Below, piece by piece: positions 13,246 through 20,368 of a stretch of DNA of 22,733 nucleotides. Positions within the stretch are counted from its first letter, which is position 1. Each line of letters opens with the position of its first letter. The DNA comes from Treponema sp. (GTDB lineage Bacteria; Spirochaetota; Spirochaetia; Treponematales; Treponemataceae). The notes beneath the pieces were generated by a model, which saw nothing but the letters and a program-made list of their open reading frames with translations, had not been told where the DNA came from and ran no database searches. Both the position numbers and the translations under genes were made by a program. The stretch covers positions 1 to 22,733 of the forward strand of contig JAEDED010000031.1 in assembly GCA_016293495.1 (NCBI GenBank), read 5' to 3'.

Positions 13246-14721
13246 TTATTTAGCCAAATATTCATTAATGCTAGCTGCTGCCTTGCGACCTTCACCCATT
13301 GCGAGGATTACAGTTGCGGCACCGAGAACGATGTCTCCACCTGCCCATACTTTTGCGTGGCTTGTTGCCTGTTTTTCGTCAACTGTGATGTGGCCTTTGC
13401 TGTCTGCGTTAAGACCTGGAGTTGTAGAAACGAGAAGTGGGTTTGAACCGTTTCCGAGGGCTACGATCATTGCATCACATGGAACGTCGTGTTCTGAACC
13501 TGGGATTGCAACTGGTGAACGGCGGCCTGAAGCGTCTGGTTCACCGAGTTCATATGAAAGACATTTAACTCCAACTACTTTTCCGTTTTCATCACCAAGT
13601 ACTTCTACAGGGTTTTCGAGGAATCTGAAGTTTACGCCTTCTTCTTCTGCATGTCCGATTTCTTCAAGACGAGCAGGCATTTCGTTACGTGTACGGCGGT
13701 AAACAACATCTACAGTTTCTGCACCAAGACGGAATGCCATGCGGGCAGCGTCCATTGCTACGTTTCCGGCACCACAAACTACTACGTGTTTTGCTTCGTA
13801 GATTGGAGTTGCTGCGTGATCTTTGTCGTAACCTTTCATGAGGTTTGCACGTGTAAGATATTCGTTTGCAGAGAAAACACCGATAAGGTTTTCGCCAGGA
13901 ATGTTAAGGAATTTTGGAAGACCAGCACCAGTTCCTACGAATGCTGCATCAAAGCCTTTTTCTGTAAGGAGCTGTTCCAATGTATTTGTACGACCAACAA
14001 GGAAGTTCAATTCAAACTTAACGCCGATCTTTTCGAGGTTCTTGATTTCTTCCTGAACAATTGCTTTTGGCAAACGGAATTCAGGGATACCGTACATCAT
14101 TACACCACCGGCTTTCTGGAAAGCTTCGAATACTGTAACTTCATGTCCGGCACGAGCACAGTCAGCTGCAACTGTAAGACCTGCAGGACCTGCACCGATG
14201 ATTGCAACCTTCTTTCCTGTTTTTGCTGCAACTGAAGGAGGAGTAACTTTACCGTTTTCTCTTTCCCAGTCAGCAACGAAGCGTTCGAGACGTCCGATTG
14301 AAACAGCCTTTTCTGCAGATTTGTAAACTTTACCTACAGTACATTTTCCTTGACACTGTTTTTCCTGTGGACAGACACGACCACAGATTGCAGGAAGAAG
14401 TGATGTTTCTTTGATTGTATCAACAGCAGCCTTAAAGTCGCCTTTTGCGATTTCGCCGATGAACTTTGGAATGTTGATGTTTACAGGACAGCCTTCCATA
14501 CAGAAAGGTTTAGCACACTGCAAACAGCGGTTAGCTTCTACAACAGCCTGTTCAGCAGAATAACCGAGAGCAACTTCTGACATTTCGCGTGCACGAGTTT
14601 TAGGATCACGAGCTGGCATTTCCATCTGTGGAATTGCGTTGCGGTCTTTTGGAGAAAGTTTACCGTTTGCTTTGATAAGATCATTAATTTTATTTAATTC
14701 CTCTGTTACGTTAATTGCCAT
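13246..14721 (-). CDS. nfnB: NfnB / GltA-type NADPH-dependent flavoprotein subunit
   Basis: A 491-aa flavoprotein of the glutamate-synthase small-subunit family. N-terminal cysteines C66, C69, C74 and C78, with C113, C117, C123 and C127, hold two [4Fe-4S] clusters. GAGPAGLTVAADCARAG (176-) binds FAD, and CGAGNVAMDAARMAFRLGA (316-) binds NADP(H). Paired with the NfnA-like gene upstream it forms the NADH-dependent ferredoxin:NADP+ oxidoreductase, which bifurcates electrons in anaerobes. SudA or a GltB partner are the alternatives; no large glutamate synthase subunit is nearby. The start at 14721 is chosen over 14742 because AAGAGGAA lies just upstream and this removes the overlap with nfnA. Confidence 0.88.
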   Translation of the reverse strand: MAINVTEELNKINDLIKANGKLSPKDRNAIPQMEMPARDPKTRAREMSEVALGYSAEQAVVEANRCLQCAKPFCMEGCPVNINIPKFIGEIAKGDFKAAVDTIKETSLLPAICGRVCPQEKQCQGKCTVGKVYKSAEKAVSIGRLERFVADWERENGKVTPPSVAAKTGKKVAIIGAGPAGLTVAADCARAGHEVTVFEAFQKAGGVMMYGIPEFRLPKAIVQEEIKNLEKIGVKFELNFLVGRTNTLEQLLTEKGFDAAFVGTGAGLPKFLNIPGENLIGVFSANEYLTRANLMKGYDKDHAATPIYEAKHVVVCGAGNVAMDAARMAFRLGAETVDVVYRRTRNEMPARLEEIGHAEEEGVNFRFLENPVEVLGDENGKVVGVKCLSYELGEPDASGRRSPVAIPGSEHDVPCDAMIVALGNGSNPLLVSTTPGLNADSKGHITVDEKQATSHAKVWAGGDIVLGAATVILAMGEGRKAAASINEYLAK

Positions 14722-14731
14722 AATATTCCTC

Positions 14732-15586
14732 TTATTTTGCAAGCTTGTCAGCTTCTGCCTGCATACGGCACTTGTGATTGTCTTCCTGTTCGCGGTCTTT
14801 GAAAGACTTCATACGCATCATCATGTTGTCCCAGTCAACTTCGTGAGCATCAAACTCAGGACCGTCAACACAAACGAACTTTGTTTTTCCGCCGATAGTT
14901 GCACGACAGCCACCACACATACCTGTTCCGTCGATCATGATTGTATTCAAAGAAACAGTTGTTTTTACACCGTAAGGTTTTGTTGTTGCAGCACAGAACT
15001 TCATCATGATAGGAGGTCCGATTGCGATTACTTCTGCAGGAGGACACTGTGATTCACATGCTTCTTTTACAGGAATTGTTGAAACACCCTGACGTCCAGC
15101 TGAACCGTCATCTGTCATGATGATAAGTTCATCTGCAGCAGCGCGCATTTCGTCTTCCATGATGATAAGATCTTTAGTGCGGGCAGCGATAACCATGATT
15201 ACTTTGTTACCGATAGCTTTGTGAGCCTTAACGATTGGGTAACAAGGAGCAACACCGAAACCACCACCAACGATCATTACAGGTTTGTCATATTTTTCTA
15301 TTTTAGAAGGATTACCCAATGGTCCTAAAACTGTAGGAAGATAATCACCTTCTTTCATTAAAGAAAGTTTGAAAGTAGATGCACCAACTGGCTGGAAAGC
15401 AAGAGCAATCCAACCTTCTTCTGCATTTGCATCTGCAATTGTAAGAGGAATTCTTTCACCAAATTCAGCTTCAACCTGAATGATTACAAACTGGCCAGCT
15501 TTACGGTTACGTGCGATTTCAGGTGCTTCAACACGCATGAAAAAAACATTTTCAGAAAGCTGTTTTTTTTCTAAGATCTTAAACAA
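14732..15586 (-). CDS. nfnA: NfnA-type ferredoxin:NADP+ oxidoreductase FAD/[2Fe-2S] subunit
   Basis: A 284-aa protein of the dihydroorotate-dehydrogenase electron-transfer (PyrK-like) family. It has an N-terminal FAD-binding beta barrel (RKAGQFVIIQ, RIPLTIAD), a NAD-binding segment (IVGGGFGVAPCYPIVKA) and a C-terminal [2Fe-2S] site with D219, C224, C227 and C239 (DGTGMCGGCR ... VCVDGPEFD). The Asp ligand is characteristic of NfnA. With NfnB 10 bases downstream it completes the bifurcating NADH/NADPH/ferredoxin enzyme. The start is TTG at 15586, with AGGAGT 6 bases upstream; the next ATG would remove the first strand of the barrel. Confidence 0.88.
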   Translation of the reverse strand: MFKILEKKQLSENVFFMRVEAPEIARNRKAGQFVIIQVEAEFGERIPLTIADANAEEGWIALAFQPVGASTFKLSLMKEGDYLPTVLGPLGNPSKIEKYDKPVMIVGGGFGVAPCYPIVKAHKAIGNKVIMVIAARTKDLIIMEDEMRAAADELIIMTDDGSAGRQGVSTIPVKEACESQCPPAEVIAIGPPIMMKFCAATTKPYGVKTTVSLNTIMIDGTGMCGGCRATIGGKTKFVCVDGPEFDAHEVDWDNMMMRMKSFKDREQEDNHKCRMQAEADKLAK

Positions 15587-15641
15587 TTTATTACTCCTAT
15601 GGATTTATGTTCTATTTTTATAGACTTTGTCGTGTTTTTTA

Positions 15642-15670
15642 ATAATACTGAATATTATAATCTAGGTCAA
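15642..15670 (-). promoter_or_regulatory. nfnAB promoter
   Basis: On the minus strand TTGACC (15665-15670), 17-base spacer, TATTAT (15642-15647). It leaves a leader of about 50 bases to the TTG start and an AGGAGT Shine-Dalgarno. Confidence 0.75.
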
Positions 15671-15696
15671 TTTTGAACAAACTTTTATAAAAACAA

Positions 15697-15727
15697 TTTA
15701 CAAAATTCAAAAAAACCGTGCTAAAAT
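15697..15727 (+). promoter_or_regulatory. Possible leaderless promoter of the AraC-type gene
   Basis: TAAAAT (15722-15727) ends 7 bases before the ATG at 15735; TTTACA (15697-15702) is 19 bases upstream. No Shine-Dalgarno is present. The spacer is long, so the -35 assignment is weak. Confidence 0.4.
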
Positions 15728-15734
15728 TACAATA

Positions 15735-16496
15735 ATGGCTGACAAAACAAAAACAACCTCTTCAAAAGAGGACTACGCAAACTCAAAACACGATGCTTTT
15801 GTAAAAGGGGAATTTCATCTTTCCTACAAAAATGAAATGCACTTTTACGACCTCGTAAAACAGGGAAACATCGAAGAACTCGAAGCTAGCAAACCAAAAC
15901 TGGTAGTTAAAGGACAGGGCGTTCTTTCTGACGACAAAATGCGAAACATTAAATACCACTTTGTCATTGCAACAGCTCTGATTGTCCGTTTCTGCATCGA
16001 AGGCGGCTTACCAAAAGAAACAGCCTACACCATGAGTGATGTCTTTATCCGCAAAATGGACAAGCTCTGGGAAAAAGAAGACGTAGAAGCACTTCATCAC
16101 GAAATGGTTTTGACCTTTGCAAAAACAATGCGTGATTTGAAAAAGAATTCCGGTTCGTCACTTTATATCCGAAAGTCTATTGATTACATCACAAGCCATT
16201 ATCAGGAACAGATTAAAGTTGCAGACATTGCCACATATCTGGGATTAAGCGAAAAATATTTGAGTACACTTTTCAAAAAGGAAACAGGACAGACCCTTGT
16301 TTCTTACATTGAACAAGTACGCATTGACGAAGCCTGCAGCATGCTTACTTATACAGAGCTTTCGTATGCAGAAATTGCAGAAAGTCTTTCGTTTAATTCC
16401 CACAGCTATTTTACAAAGATTTTCAAAAAAAACATCGGCCTGACTCCGATGCAATACCGCATCAAACATCAGGCCGAAAAATTTACTGTTCAGTAA
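15735..16496 (+). CDS. AraC-family transcriptional regulator
   Basis: A 253-aa regulator. The C-terminal ~100 residues are a two-HTH AraC/XylS domain: IKVADIATYLGLSEKYLSTLFKKE in two parts for the first helix-turn-helix, then LSYAEIAESLSFNSHSYFTKIFKK and the closing GLTPMQYR. The N-terminal part (RNIKYHFVIATALIVRFCIEGGLPKETAYTMSD, given here as the stretch from ~70 to ~103) matches a cytoplasmic sensor domain of Firmicute and spirochaete AraC proteins with unknown ligand. It converges on the GH16 gene with only 3 bases between stop codons, so it may control that glycan locus. No Shine-Dalgarno is seen before the ATG. Confidence 0.9.
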   Translation: MADKTKTTSSKEDYANSKHDAFVKGEFHLSYKNEMHFYDLVKQGNIEELEASKPKLVVKGQGVLSDDKMRNIKYHFVIATALIVRFCIEGGLPKETAYTMSDVFIRKMDKLWEKEDVEALHHEMVLTFAKTMRDLKKNSGSSLYIRKSIDYITSHYQEQIKVADIATYLGLSEKYLSTLFKKETGQTLVSYIEQVRIDEACSMLTYTELSYAEIAESLSFNSHSYFTKIFKKNIGLTPMQYRIKHQAEKFTVQ

Positions 16497-16499
16497 TTT

Positions 16500-18779
16500 C
16501 TATTTTACTTCAACCAATGAGATGTCATCGAAACATACTGTATGACGTCTGTTGATTGGAGTCTGATTTACTGCACCCATTGAGAATGTAAGAATAACCT
16601 TAGAATCTGACGTATGAGCCATTGTGAACTCATGTTCGTAAGTTTTCCATTCATTTGAAACTGCAAATGTTGGCTGACCTGAATATGGAGTCCAGTCATT
16701 ATCCTGAAGACCATCTCTCTGCAATGCCATCATGATATCACGTTTAATATCACACTTTGCCTTGAATGTAAGCTTGTAAGTTTTTCCTTCTTCAAGATCA
16801 ATGTTGCGCTGCATAAGCTGAATCATCCAGTCTTGATTACCAGTCTTGTCGATTGTTACGGCACAGAACTTATCAGCCTGCCCTTCGTCAACTTCGTGTT
16901 CTTCAACAGCATCTGAATGAGCATATACTTCGTAAGAAATCATTTTCTTGTCAAAGTTTCCGTTCTGAACAAGAATGTTTTCTTTAAGTGAAACATTATC
17001 AACAGTTACAACGCTTCCTGGAATTCCGAGGAGCATTTCGAATGAAACTTCTTTATTATCTTTTGGAGCGATGAAGTTAATTTCATATTTTTCCATTGAA
17101 GATGTAAGTTCAATTTCGTTTACTGCATTACCGCACTTGATCTGGATTTTTCCAGGAACTGTAGAAGCAGCTTCGAGCTTAACTGTGTTTTCGCTTAATG
17201 GTGTAAGTTTAATTCCTTTCTGGATAACTTTAACTTTGTCGGCACTGTCACAGTTTGCTGGAACTTCGGCCTTGAGCTGACGAACTTTCTTTTCGTTTGT
17301 AGCATAAACTTTTGCTCCGTCCATTGCTTCAACTGTCCAGTTACCCATACGCTTTTCGCCTTCCTGGAACTGACCATTGTAAATCAAGTTTCCGTCTGGA
17401 AGAGCAGGATGTTTGTTAACAGGACCTACGTTCTTTACGTGTTCAAGCTTAATGTTCTGAATGTAAACAGTAGCAGTTGAATCTGTAGCACCAAGCTGGA
17501 ATTCGAGACGAGCATTTTCGTCTGAAACTTCTTCGTTTGTAAATGTGTATGTATAAGTTTTCTTTCTTGTATCAAGAGCTACACGAACATCACCGAAAGA
17601 ACGCTTCCAGCTATTGTTAGGAAGAGTTACTGCAGTCTTGATTGTGCGAGGTTCATCTGCCCATGCATCAAATGTATATTTATAAGTTTCGCCCTGTACC
17701 ATCTGAATGTAAGACTGAACGAGCTGAACTGAATAATCTGCATTACCCTGTTCTGTTGTTCTTACAGTCAAACCATTATCTGTAAGATCAGCAGTTGCTT
17801 TTCCGTCTGGTTCAAGGTGAAGCATCCAGCGACTGCCAAGGTTAGAAGCAATATTTCCTTCTTTAACCTGCATTTTTGAAACTGCAGCTTCAGGCTTTTT
17901 AACATCTGAGTTGTATTCTTTTTTCTGGTAAACCTTTACGTAGTCTACAACCATCTGAGCCTGTTCATCGAATGTTGTGTATTCATCTGGGTTTCCTGGC
18001 CAGTTACCGCCGACTGCTACGTTAAGAATCATATAGAATGGCTGATCATAAGGTGCCGGGTATGAAACTTCACCGAAGCCGCTTCTCTTTGTAAACCATT
18101 CGCTTGTTTTGTAATAACATCTGTCGTCAACATAGAAACGCATTTCGTCTGGTTCCCATTCAACTGCAAAGATGTGAAAGTCGTCTGCGAAGTTTCCTTT
18201 TAACTCCTGAGCAGATCCCTGCTTCTGAGTATGTGGTTCACCAAAGTGAAGTGAACCGTATACTTTGTTAACGTTGTCCCCAAGAACTTCCATGATGTCG
18301 ATTTCACCGCACTTTGGCCACTGTCCGTATAAGCTTTCGTCTGCAGGCATCATCCAGAATGCAGGAAGGAATCCTTTTCCCCTTGGAACCTTTAAACGGG
18401 CTTCGAATCTTCCGTAAGTAAATTCTTTTTTACCCAATGTGTTAATTCTACCTGATGTATATGTATTACCAATTTTAAGCGGCTGAATGATAAGCTTGCC
18501 GTCTTTAAGGTAAATATTGTCGTCTGAAACTACATAAGACTGGAGTTCATTGTTAACCCAGCCTGGATAATGAACTTCATACATCCAGTTGTCTGTATCA
18601 AGTTTTTTCTGATCGAAGTTTTCTACCCATACAAGATCATCGTCTGTGTAGCTTGATGATGTTGGGGAACCGATACCGAACTGTTCTTCTTTAACTTTTC
18701 CACATGATGCAATCAAAAGAGCAGCTGCTGATGCTGCGATCACTGTAGAAATCTTTTTAATAGTGTTTGTGTATTTCAT
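16500..18779 (-). CDS. Secreted GH16 beta-glucanase lipoprotein with three CBM4-like modules
   Basis: A 759-aa lipoprotein. The signal peptide ends in LLIASC, lipidated at C26. The GH16 domain (~45-285) has the catalytic E159-x-D161-x-x-E164 (GEIDIMEVLG), plus FWMMPAD and GSLHFGEPHT; the extra Met between D and E marks the laminarinase/beta-1,3(4)-glucanase group. Three CBM4/9-like beta-sandwich modules follow (~300-450, ~455-600, ~600-757), each opening with an N-G-x-F-like turn and closing with a D-N/D-I-S/K-L strand. It should cleave beta-1,3- or mixed-linkage glucans at the cell surface. The start has AGAGG only 4 bases away. It lies downstream of the 196-aa lipoprotein and converges on the AraC gene. 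Confidence 0.93.
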   Translation of the reverse strand: MKYTNTIKKISTVIAASAAALLIASCGKVKEEQFGIGSPTSSSYTDDDLVWVENFDQKKLDTDNWMYEVHYPGWVNNELQSYVVSDDNIYLKDGKLIIQPLKIGNTYTSGRINTLGKKEFTYGRFEARLKVPRGKGFLPAFWMMPADESLYGQWPKCGEIDIMEVLGDNVNKVYGSLHFGEPHTQKQGSAQELKGNFADDFHIFAVEWEPDEMRFYVDDRCYYKTSEWFTKRSGFGEVSYPAPYDQPFYMILNVAVGGNWPGNPDEYTTFDEQAQMVVDYVKVYQKKEYNSDVKKPEAAVSKMQVKEGNIASNLGSRWMLHLEPDGKATADLTDNGLTVRTTEQGNADYSVQLVQSYIQMVQGETYKYTFDAWADEPRTIKTAVTLPNNSWKRSFGDVRVALDTRKKTYTYTFTNEEVSDENARLEFQLGATDSTATVYIQNIKLEHVKNVGPVNKHPALPDGNLIYNGQFQEGEKRMGNWTVEAMDGAKVYATNEKKVRQLKAEVPANCDSADKVKVIQKGIKLTPLSENTVKLEAASTVPGKIQIKCGNAVNEIELTSSMEKYEINFIAPKDNKEVSFEMLLGIPGSVVTVDNVSLKENILVQNGNFDKKMISYEVYAHSDAVEEHEVDEGQADKFCAVTIDKTGNQDWMIQLMQRNIDLEEGKTYKLTFKAKCDIKRDIMMALQRDGLQDNDWTPYSGQPTFAVSNEWKTYEHEFTMAHTSDSKVILTFSMGAVNQTPINRRHTVCFDDISLVEVK

Positions 18780-18804
18780 ATAACCTCTCGGTATTAAATG
18801 ATAA

Positions 18805-18824
18805 GCCAGACTGATTAGTCTGGC
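18805..18824 (-). other. Perfect stem-loop in the lipoprotein-GH16 gap
   Basis: GCCAGACT-GATT-AGTCTGGC is a perfect 8-bp hairpin about 16 bases upstream of the GH16 Shine-Dalgarno on the transcribed strand. Only a weak T-rich stretch (TTATCATTT) follows, so it is more likely a processing, stability or attenuation element than a full terminator. Confidence 0.7.
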
Positions 18825-18835
18825 AAGTAAAAGTA

Positions 18836-18887
18836 ATTCCCCAGGGTGTAGGCAGTGTGTGTGTTAAGCGTTTGCACCTAGGGGAAT
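18836..18887 (-). other. Large stem-loop in the lipoprotein-GH16 gap
   Basis: ATTCCCC (18836-18842) pairs with GGGGAAT (18881-18887), extended by AGGGTG (18843-18848) with CACCT (18875-18879) and one bulge. A ~26-base loop holds a GTGTGTGT tract. It lies just after the lipoprotein stop and could protect the upstream message. Confidence 0.6.
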
Positions 18888-18911
18888 GTTGGAAACTGTT
18901 TTACTTATAAA

Positions 18912-19502
18912 TTATTTATACATGTAAGCTTCTGAAATTGTTACATCACCAGATGTTTTTGAAAGACTATCTGCATTACTGTTCAATGAGAATACAAATT
19001 TGTCTGCGTCTGTACCAGTAAGTACGAGTTCAAAATTCTTTGAAGCTCCAGCAGCGATTGTTGTGTTTACACCCCATGTAATATCACCTGTAACATTTAC
19101 GCCATCAAGTTTTGCACTTGTAATACGGCTACCAGAACCTTCTGCTCCATCTTTCTTAATAATAACCTGAACCCAGCATTCTTCTGTTGCATTGTTTGTA
19201 ACTTTAAATGTTACTTTCTTTGCAGTACCAAATGTAATATCTGCACCACCACAGTCATTTTCACTCTGTGCGGCATTTGATTTCATTGTGAAACCAGTTG
19301 CTGATTTGTCAGAGATATCATAATTTCCCCAACCATCCATTGATAAAAGTCCTAATACAACTTTATCATCATTTCCACCAGCTCCAGCTTCAGGTCTAGC
19401 TTCAGCTACAGATCCTGATGTTGATGGCTGAGCGCAGCTAGCCAATACAAGTGCTGCACATGCAGCCAATACTGTTACGATTTTTGTTCCGATTTTTTTC
19501 AT
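18912..19502 (-). CDS. Small secreted lipoprotein, possible glycan-binding partner of the GH16 enzyme
   Basis: A 196-aa lipoprotein: a basic start, hydrophobic core and lipobox LVLASC with lipid at C23, then a low-complexity Ser/Gly/Ala/Glu linker (~25-45). The rest (~46-196) looks all-beta, with alternating strands such as VTFKVTNNATEECWVQVIIKK and NFELVLTGTD given in two parts, and few Cys. This is carbohydrate-binding-module-like, but I cannot name a family. The message has a good GGAAGGA Shine-Dalgarno. It sits 132 bases upstream of the GH16 gene on the same strand, probably in one transcript, which suggests substrate capture at the cell surface. Confidence 0.8.
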   Translation of the reverse strand: MKKIGTKIVTVLAACAALVLASCAQPSTSGSVAEARPEAGAGGNDDKVVLGLLSMDGWGNYDISDKSATGFTMKSNAAQSENDCGGADITFGTAKKVTFKVTNNATEECWVQVIIKKDGAEGSGSRITSAKLDGVNVTGDITWGVNTTIAAGASKNFELVLTGTDADKFVFSLNSNADSLSKTSGDVTISEAYMYK

Positions 19503-19815
19503 TTTTTTCCTTCCTCTTTTTTCTTGATAAATCTCTCGTTTGAAATGCGCATTTCGTTACGTGTTTATCAGTAACTATGGTTTGAATTTAGCACGGGTTT
19601 TTAAATCGTTGATATCAATTTCGTACTGTTTTTTTTACAAAAGTTTGATGGAAAAATTATTATTGCAAGTAAATTCCGAATAGTTATAAAAATCGTATTT
19701 TTTTTACACTAGAGTTTTTAGAGGAATTTTTAGTGAATTTTTTGATAAGTAATTGGTATGTATTATACGAAATAGAAAAGTTTTGAAAATTTCGCAATTT
19801 TCTGCTCGCAATGTG
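19503..19815. other. Non-coding gap upstream of the glycan operon
   Basis: No credible gene. It holds two perfect palindromes, GAAATGCGCATTTC (19542-19555) about 40 bases before the lipoprotein start and TTGATATCAA (19609-19618), plus long A/T tracts. No clear sigma-70 promoter for the minus-strand operon was found, so activator-dependent transcription is possible. Confidence 0.5.
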
Positions 19816-19844
19816 TTGACCTTTTTGGGGATATTGAGTATATT
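19816..19844 (+). promoter_or_regulatory. tRNA-fMet promoter
   Basis: TTGACC (19816-19821), 17-base spacer, TATATT (19839-19844). The mature tRNA begins 13 bases after the -10 box, giving a very short 5' leader. Confidence 0.85.
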
Positions 19845-19856
19845 GTCCAAACACGA

Positions 19857-19929
19857 CGCGGGGTAGAGCAGCTGGCAGCTCGTCGGGCTCATAACCCGGA
19901 GGCCGCAGGTTCGAGTCCTGCCCCCGCTA
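19857..19929 (+). tRNA. Initiator tRNA-fMet (CAT anticodon)
   Basis: A full cloverleaf of 73 bases. The acceptor is CGCGGGG with CCCCGC. The anticodon stem-loop CGGG-CTCATAA-CCCG carries the three G:C pairs typical of initiators. The T arm is GCAGG-TTCGAGT-CCTGC. Position 1 is C and position 72 is U, leaving the 1:72 pair open as in bacterial initiators (C:A in E. coli), the feature used by the formyltransferase. The discriminator is A. The 3' CCA is not encoded, so it is added after transcription. Confidence 0.95.
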
Positions 19930-20090
19930 TATTAACCTTTTCAGTTTTCTGAAAAGGTTTTTTTATTTTAAAGCCTGATAGTAAAGAACTCAGGACTCGA
20001 ACCGTAGTGAACGGTTCTAAAAACGCGAATACTTGGAGCGTTTTTAGAAAACTTCGACAGGACGTCGAAGTTAGTGAACGAAGGCGGCCT
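19926..20090 (+). repeat. 165-bp hairpin-rich direct repeat, copy 1
   Basis: Identical by eye to 20097-20261; six bases (TCCAGT) separate the copies. It begins inside the tRNA 3' end (GCTAT). Beyond the terminator hairpin it contains GAACCGT-AGTGA-ACGGTTC (19999-20017), CTAAAAACGC with GCGTTTTTAG (20017-20026 and 20038-20047) and AACTTCGAC-AGGAC-GTCGAAGTT (20050-20072). CAGGACTCGAACC (19991-20003) is the exact complement of 13 bases of the tRNA T arm. No coding frame is seen. Confidence 0.93.
19934..19964 (+). terminator. Intrinsic terminator of tRNA-fMet
   Basis: AACCTTTTCAG (19934-19944), loop TTTT, CTGAAAAGGTT (19949-19959), then T residues to 19964. The stem starts 5 bases after the tRNA. 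An identical terminator recurs in repeat copy 2. Confidence 0.92.
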
Positions 20091-20096
20091 TCCAGT

Positions 20097-20261
20097 GCTA
20101 TATTAACCTTTTCAGTTTTCTGAAAAGGTTTTTTTATTTTAAAGCCTGATAGTAAAGAACTCAGGACTCGAACCGTAGTGAACGGTTCTAAAAACGCGAA
20201 TACTTGGAGCGTTTTTAGAAAACTTCGACAGGACGTCGAAGTTAGTGAACGAAGGCGGCCT
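20097..20261 (+). repeat. 165-bp hairpin-rich direct repeat, copy 2
   Basis: Second copy, offset 171 bases from the first. Its own CAGGACTCG (20162-20170) can pair with CGAGTCCTG at 20296-20304, which would enclose all its hairpins plus the extra one that follows in a single branched structure. Copy 1 lacks this closing strand. Confidence 0.93.
20105..20135 (+). terminator. Duplicate of the tRNA terminator
   Basis: Exact copy of the tRNA-fMet terminator hairpin and T-run, carried at the start of repeat copy 2. No gene lies directly before it. Confidence 0.85.
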
Positions 20262-20315
20262 GGAAGGAGCGAACACGATGTTCGCGACTGGAAGGCGAGT
20301 CCTGCCAGTGCTATA
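20260..20315 (+). repeat. Hairpin flanked by 8-bp direct repeats and a degenerate tRNA 3' end
   Basis: CTGGAAGG occurs at 20260-20267 and 20288-20295, flanking the hairpin GCGAACA-CGA-TGTTCGC (20269-20285). Next, CGAGTCCTGCC-AGT-GCTAT (20296 to ~20314) copies the tRNA-fMet 3' end (CGAGTCCTGCC-CCC-GCTAT) with three changes. The inverse CCTTCCAG (20088-20095) sits at the matching junction of copy 1. Confidence 0.7.
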
Positions 20316-20317
20316 CT

Positions 20318-20346
20318 GCTAAAGCCTTATGGTATAAGGATTTAGC
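20318..20346 (+). other. 13-bp stem-loop
   Basis: GCTAAAGCCTTAT (20318-20330), loop GGT, ATAAGGATTTAGC (20334-20346) with one mismatch. The AAGCCTTA strand (20322-20329) could instead pair with TAAGGCTT at 20369-20376, giving competing folds. Confidence 0.7.
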
Positions 20347-20368
20347 GCTACTACCGATCCTAATCAAG

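Noticed and set aside
13160..14235. Long plus-strand open frames opposite nfnB
   Set aside because: They mirror the codon bias of nfnB, which has full family motifs; no Shine-Dalgarno or family match.
14722..14742. Longer N-terminus for NfnB (start at 14742)
   Set aside because: No ribosome-binding site, overlaps nfnA; AAGAGGAA sits just before the ATG at 14721.
19926..20315. CRISPR array
   Set aside because: Only two copies of 165 bp with no regular spacers and no cas genes.
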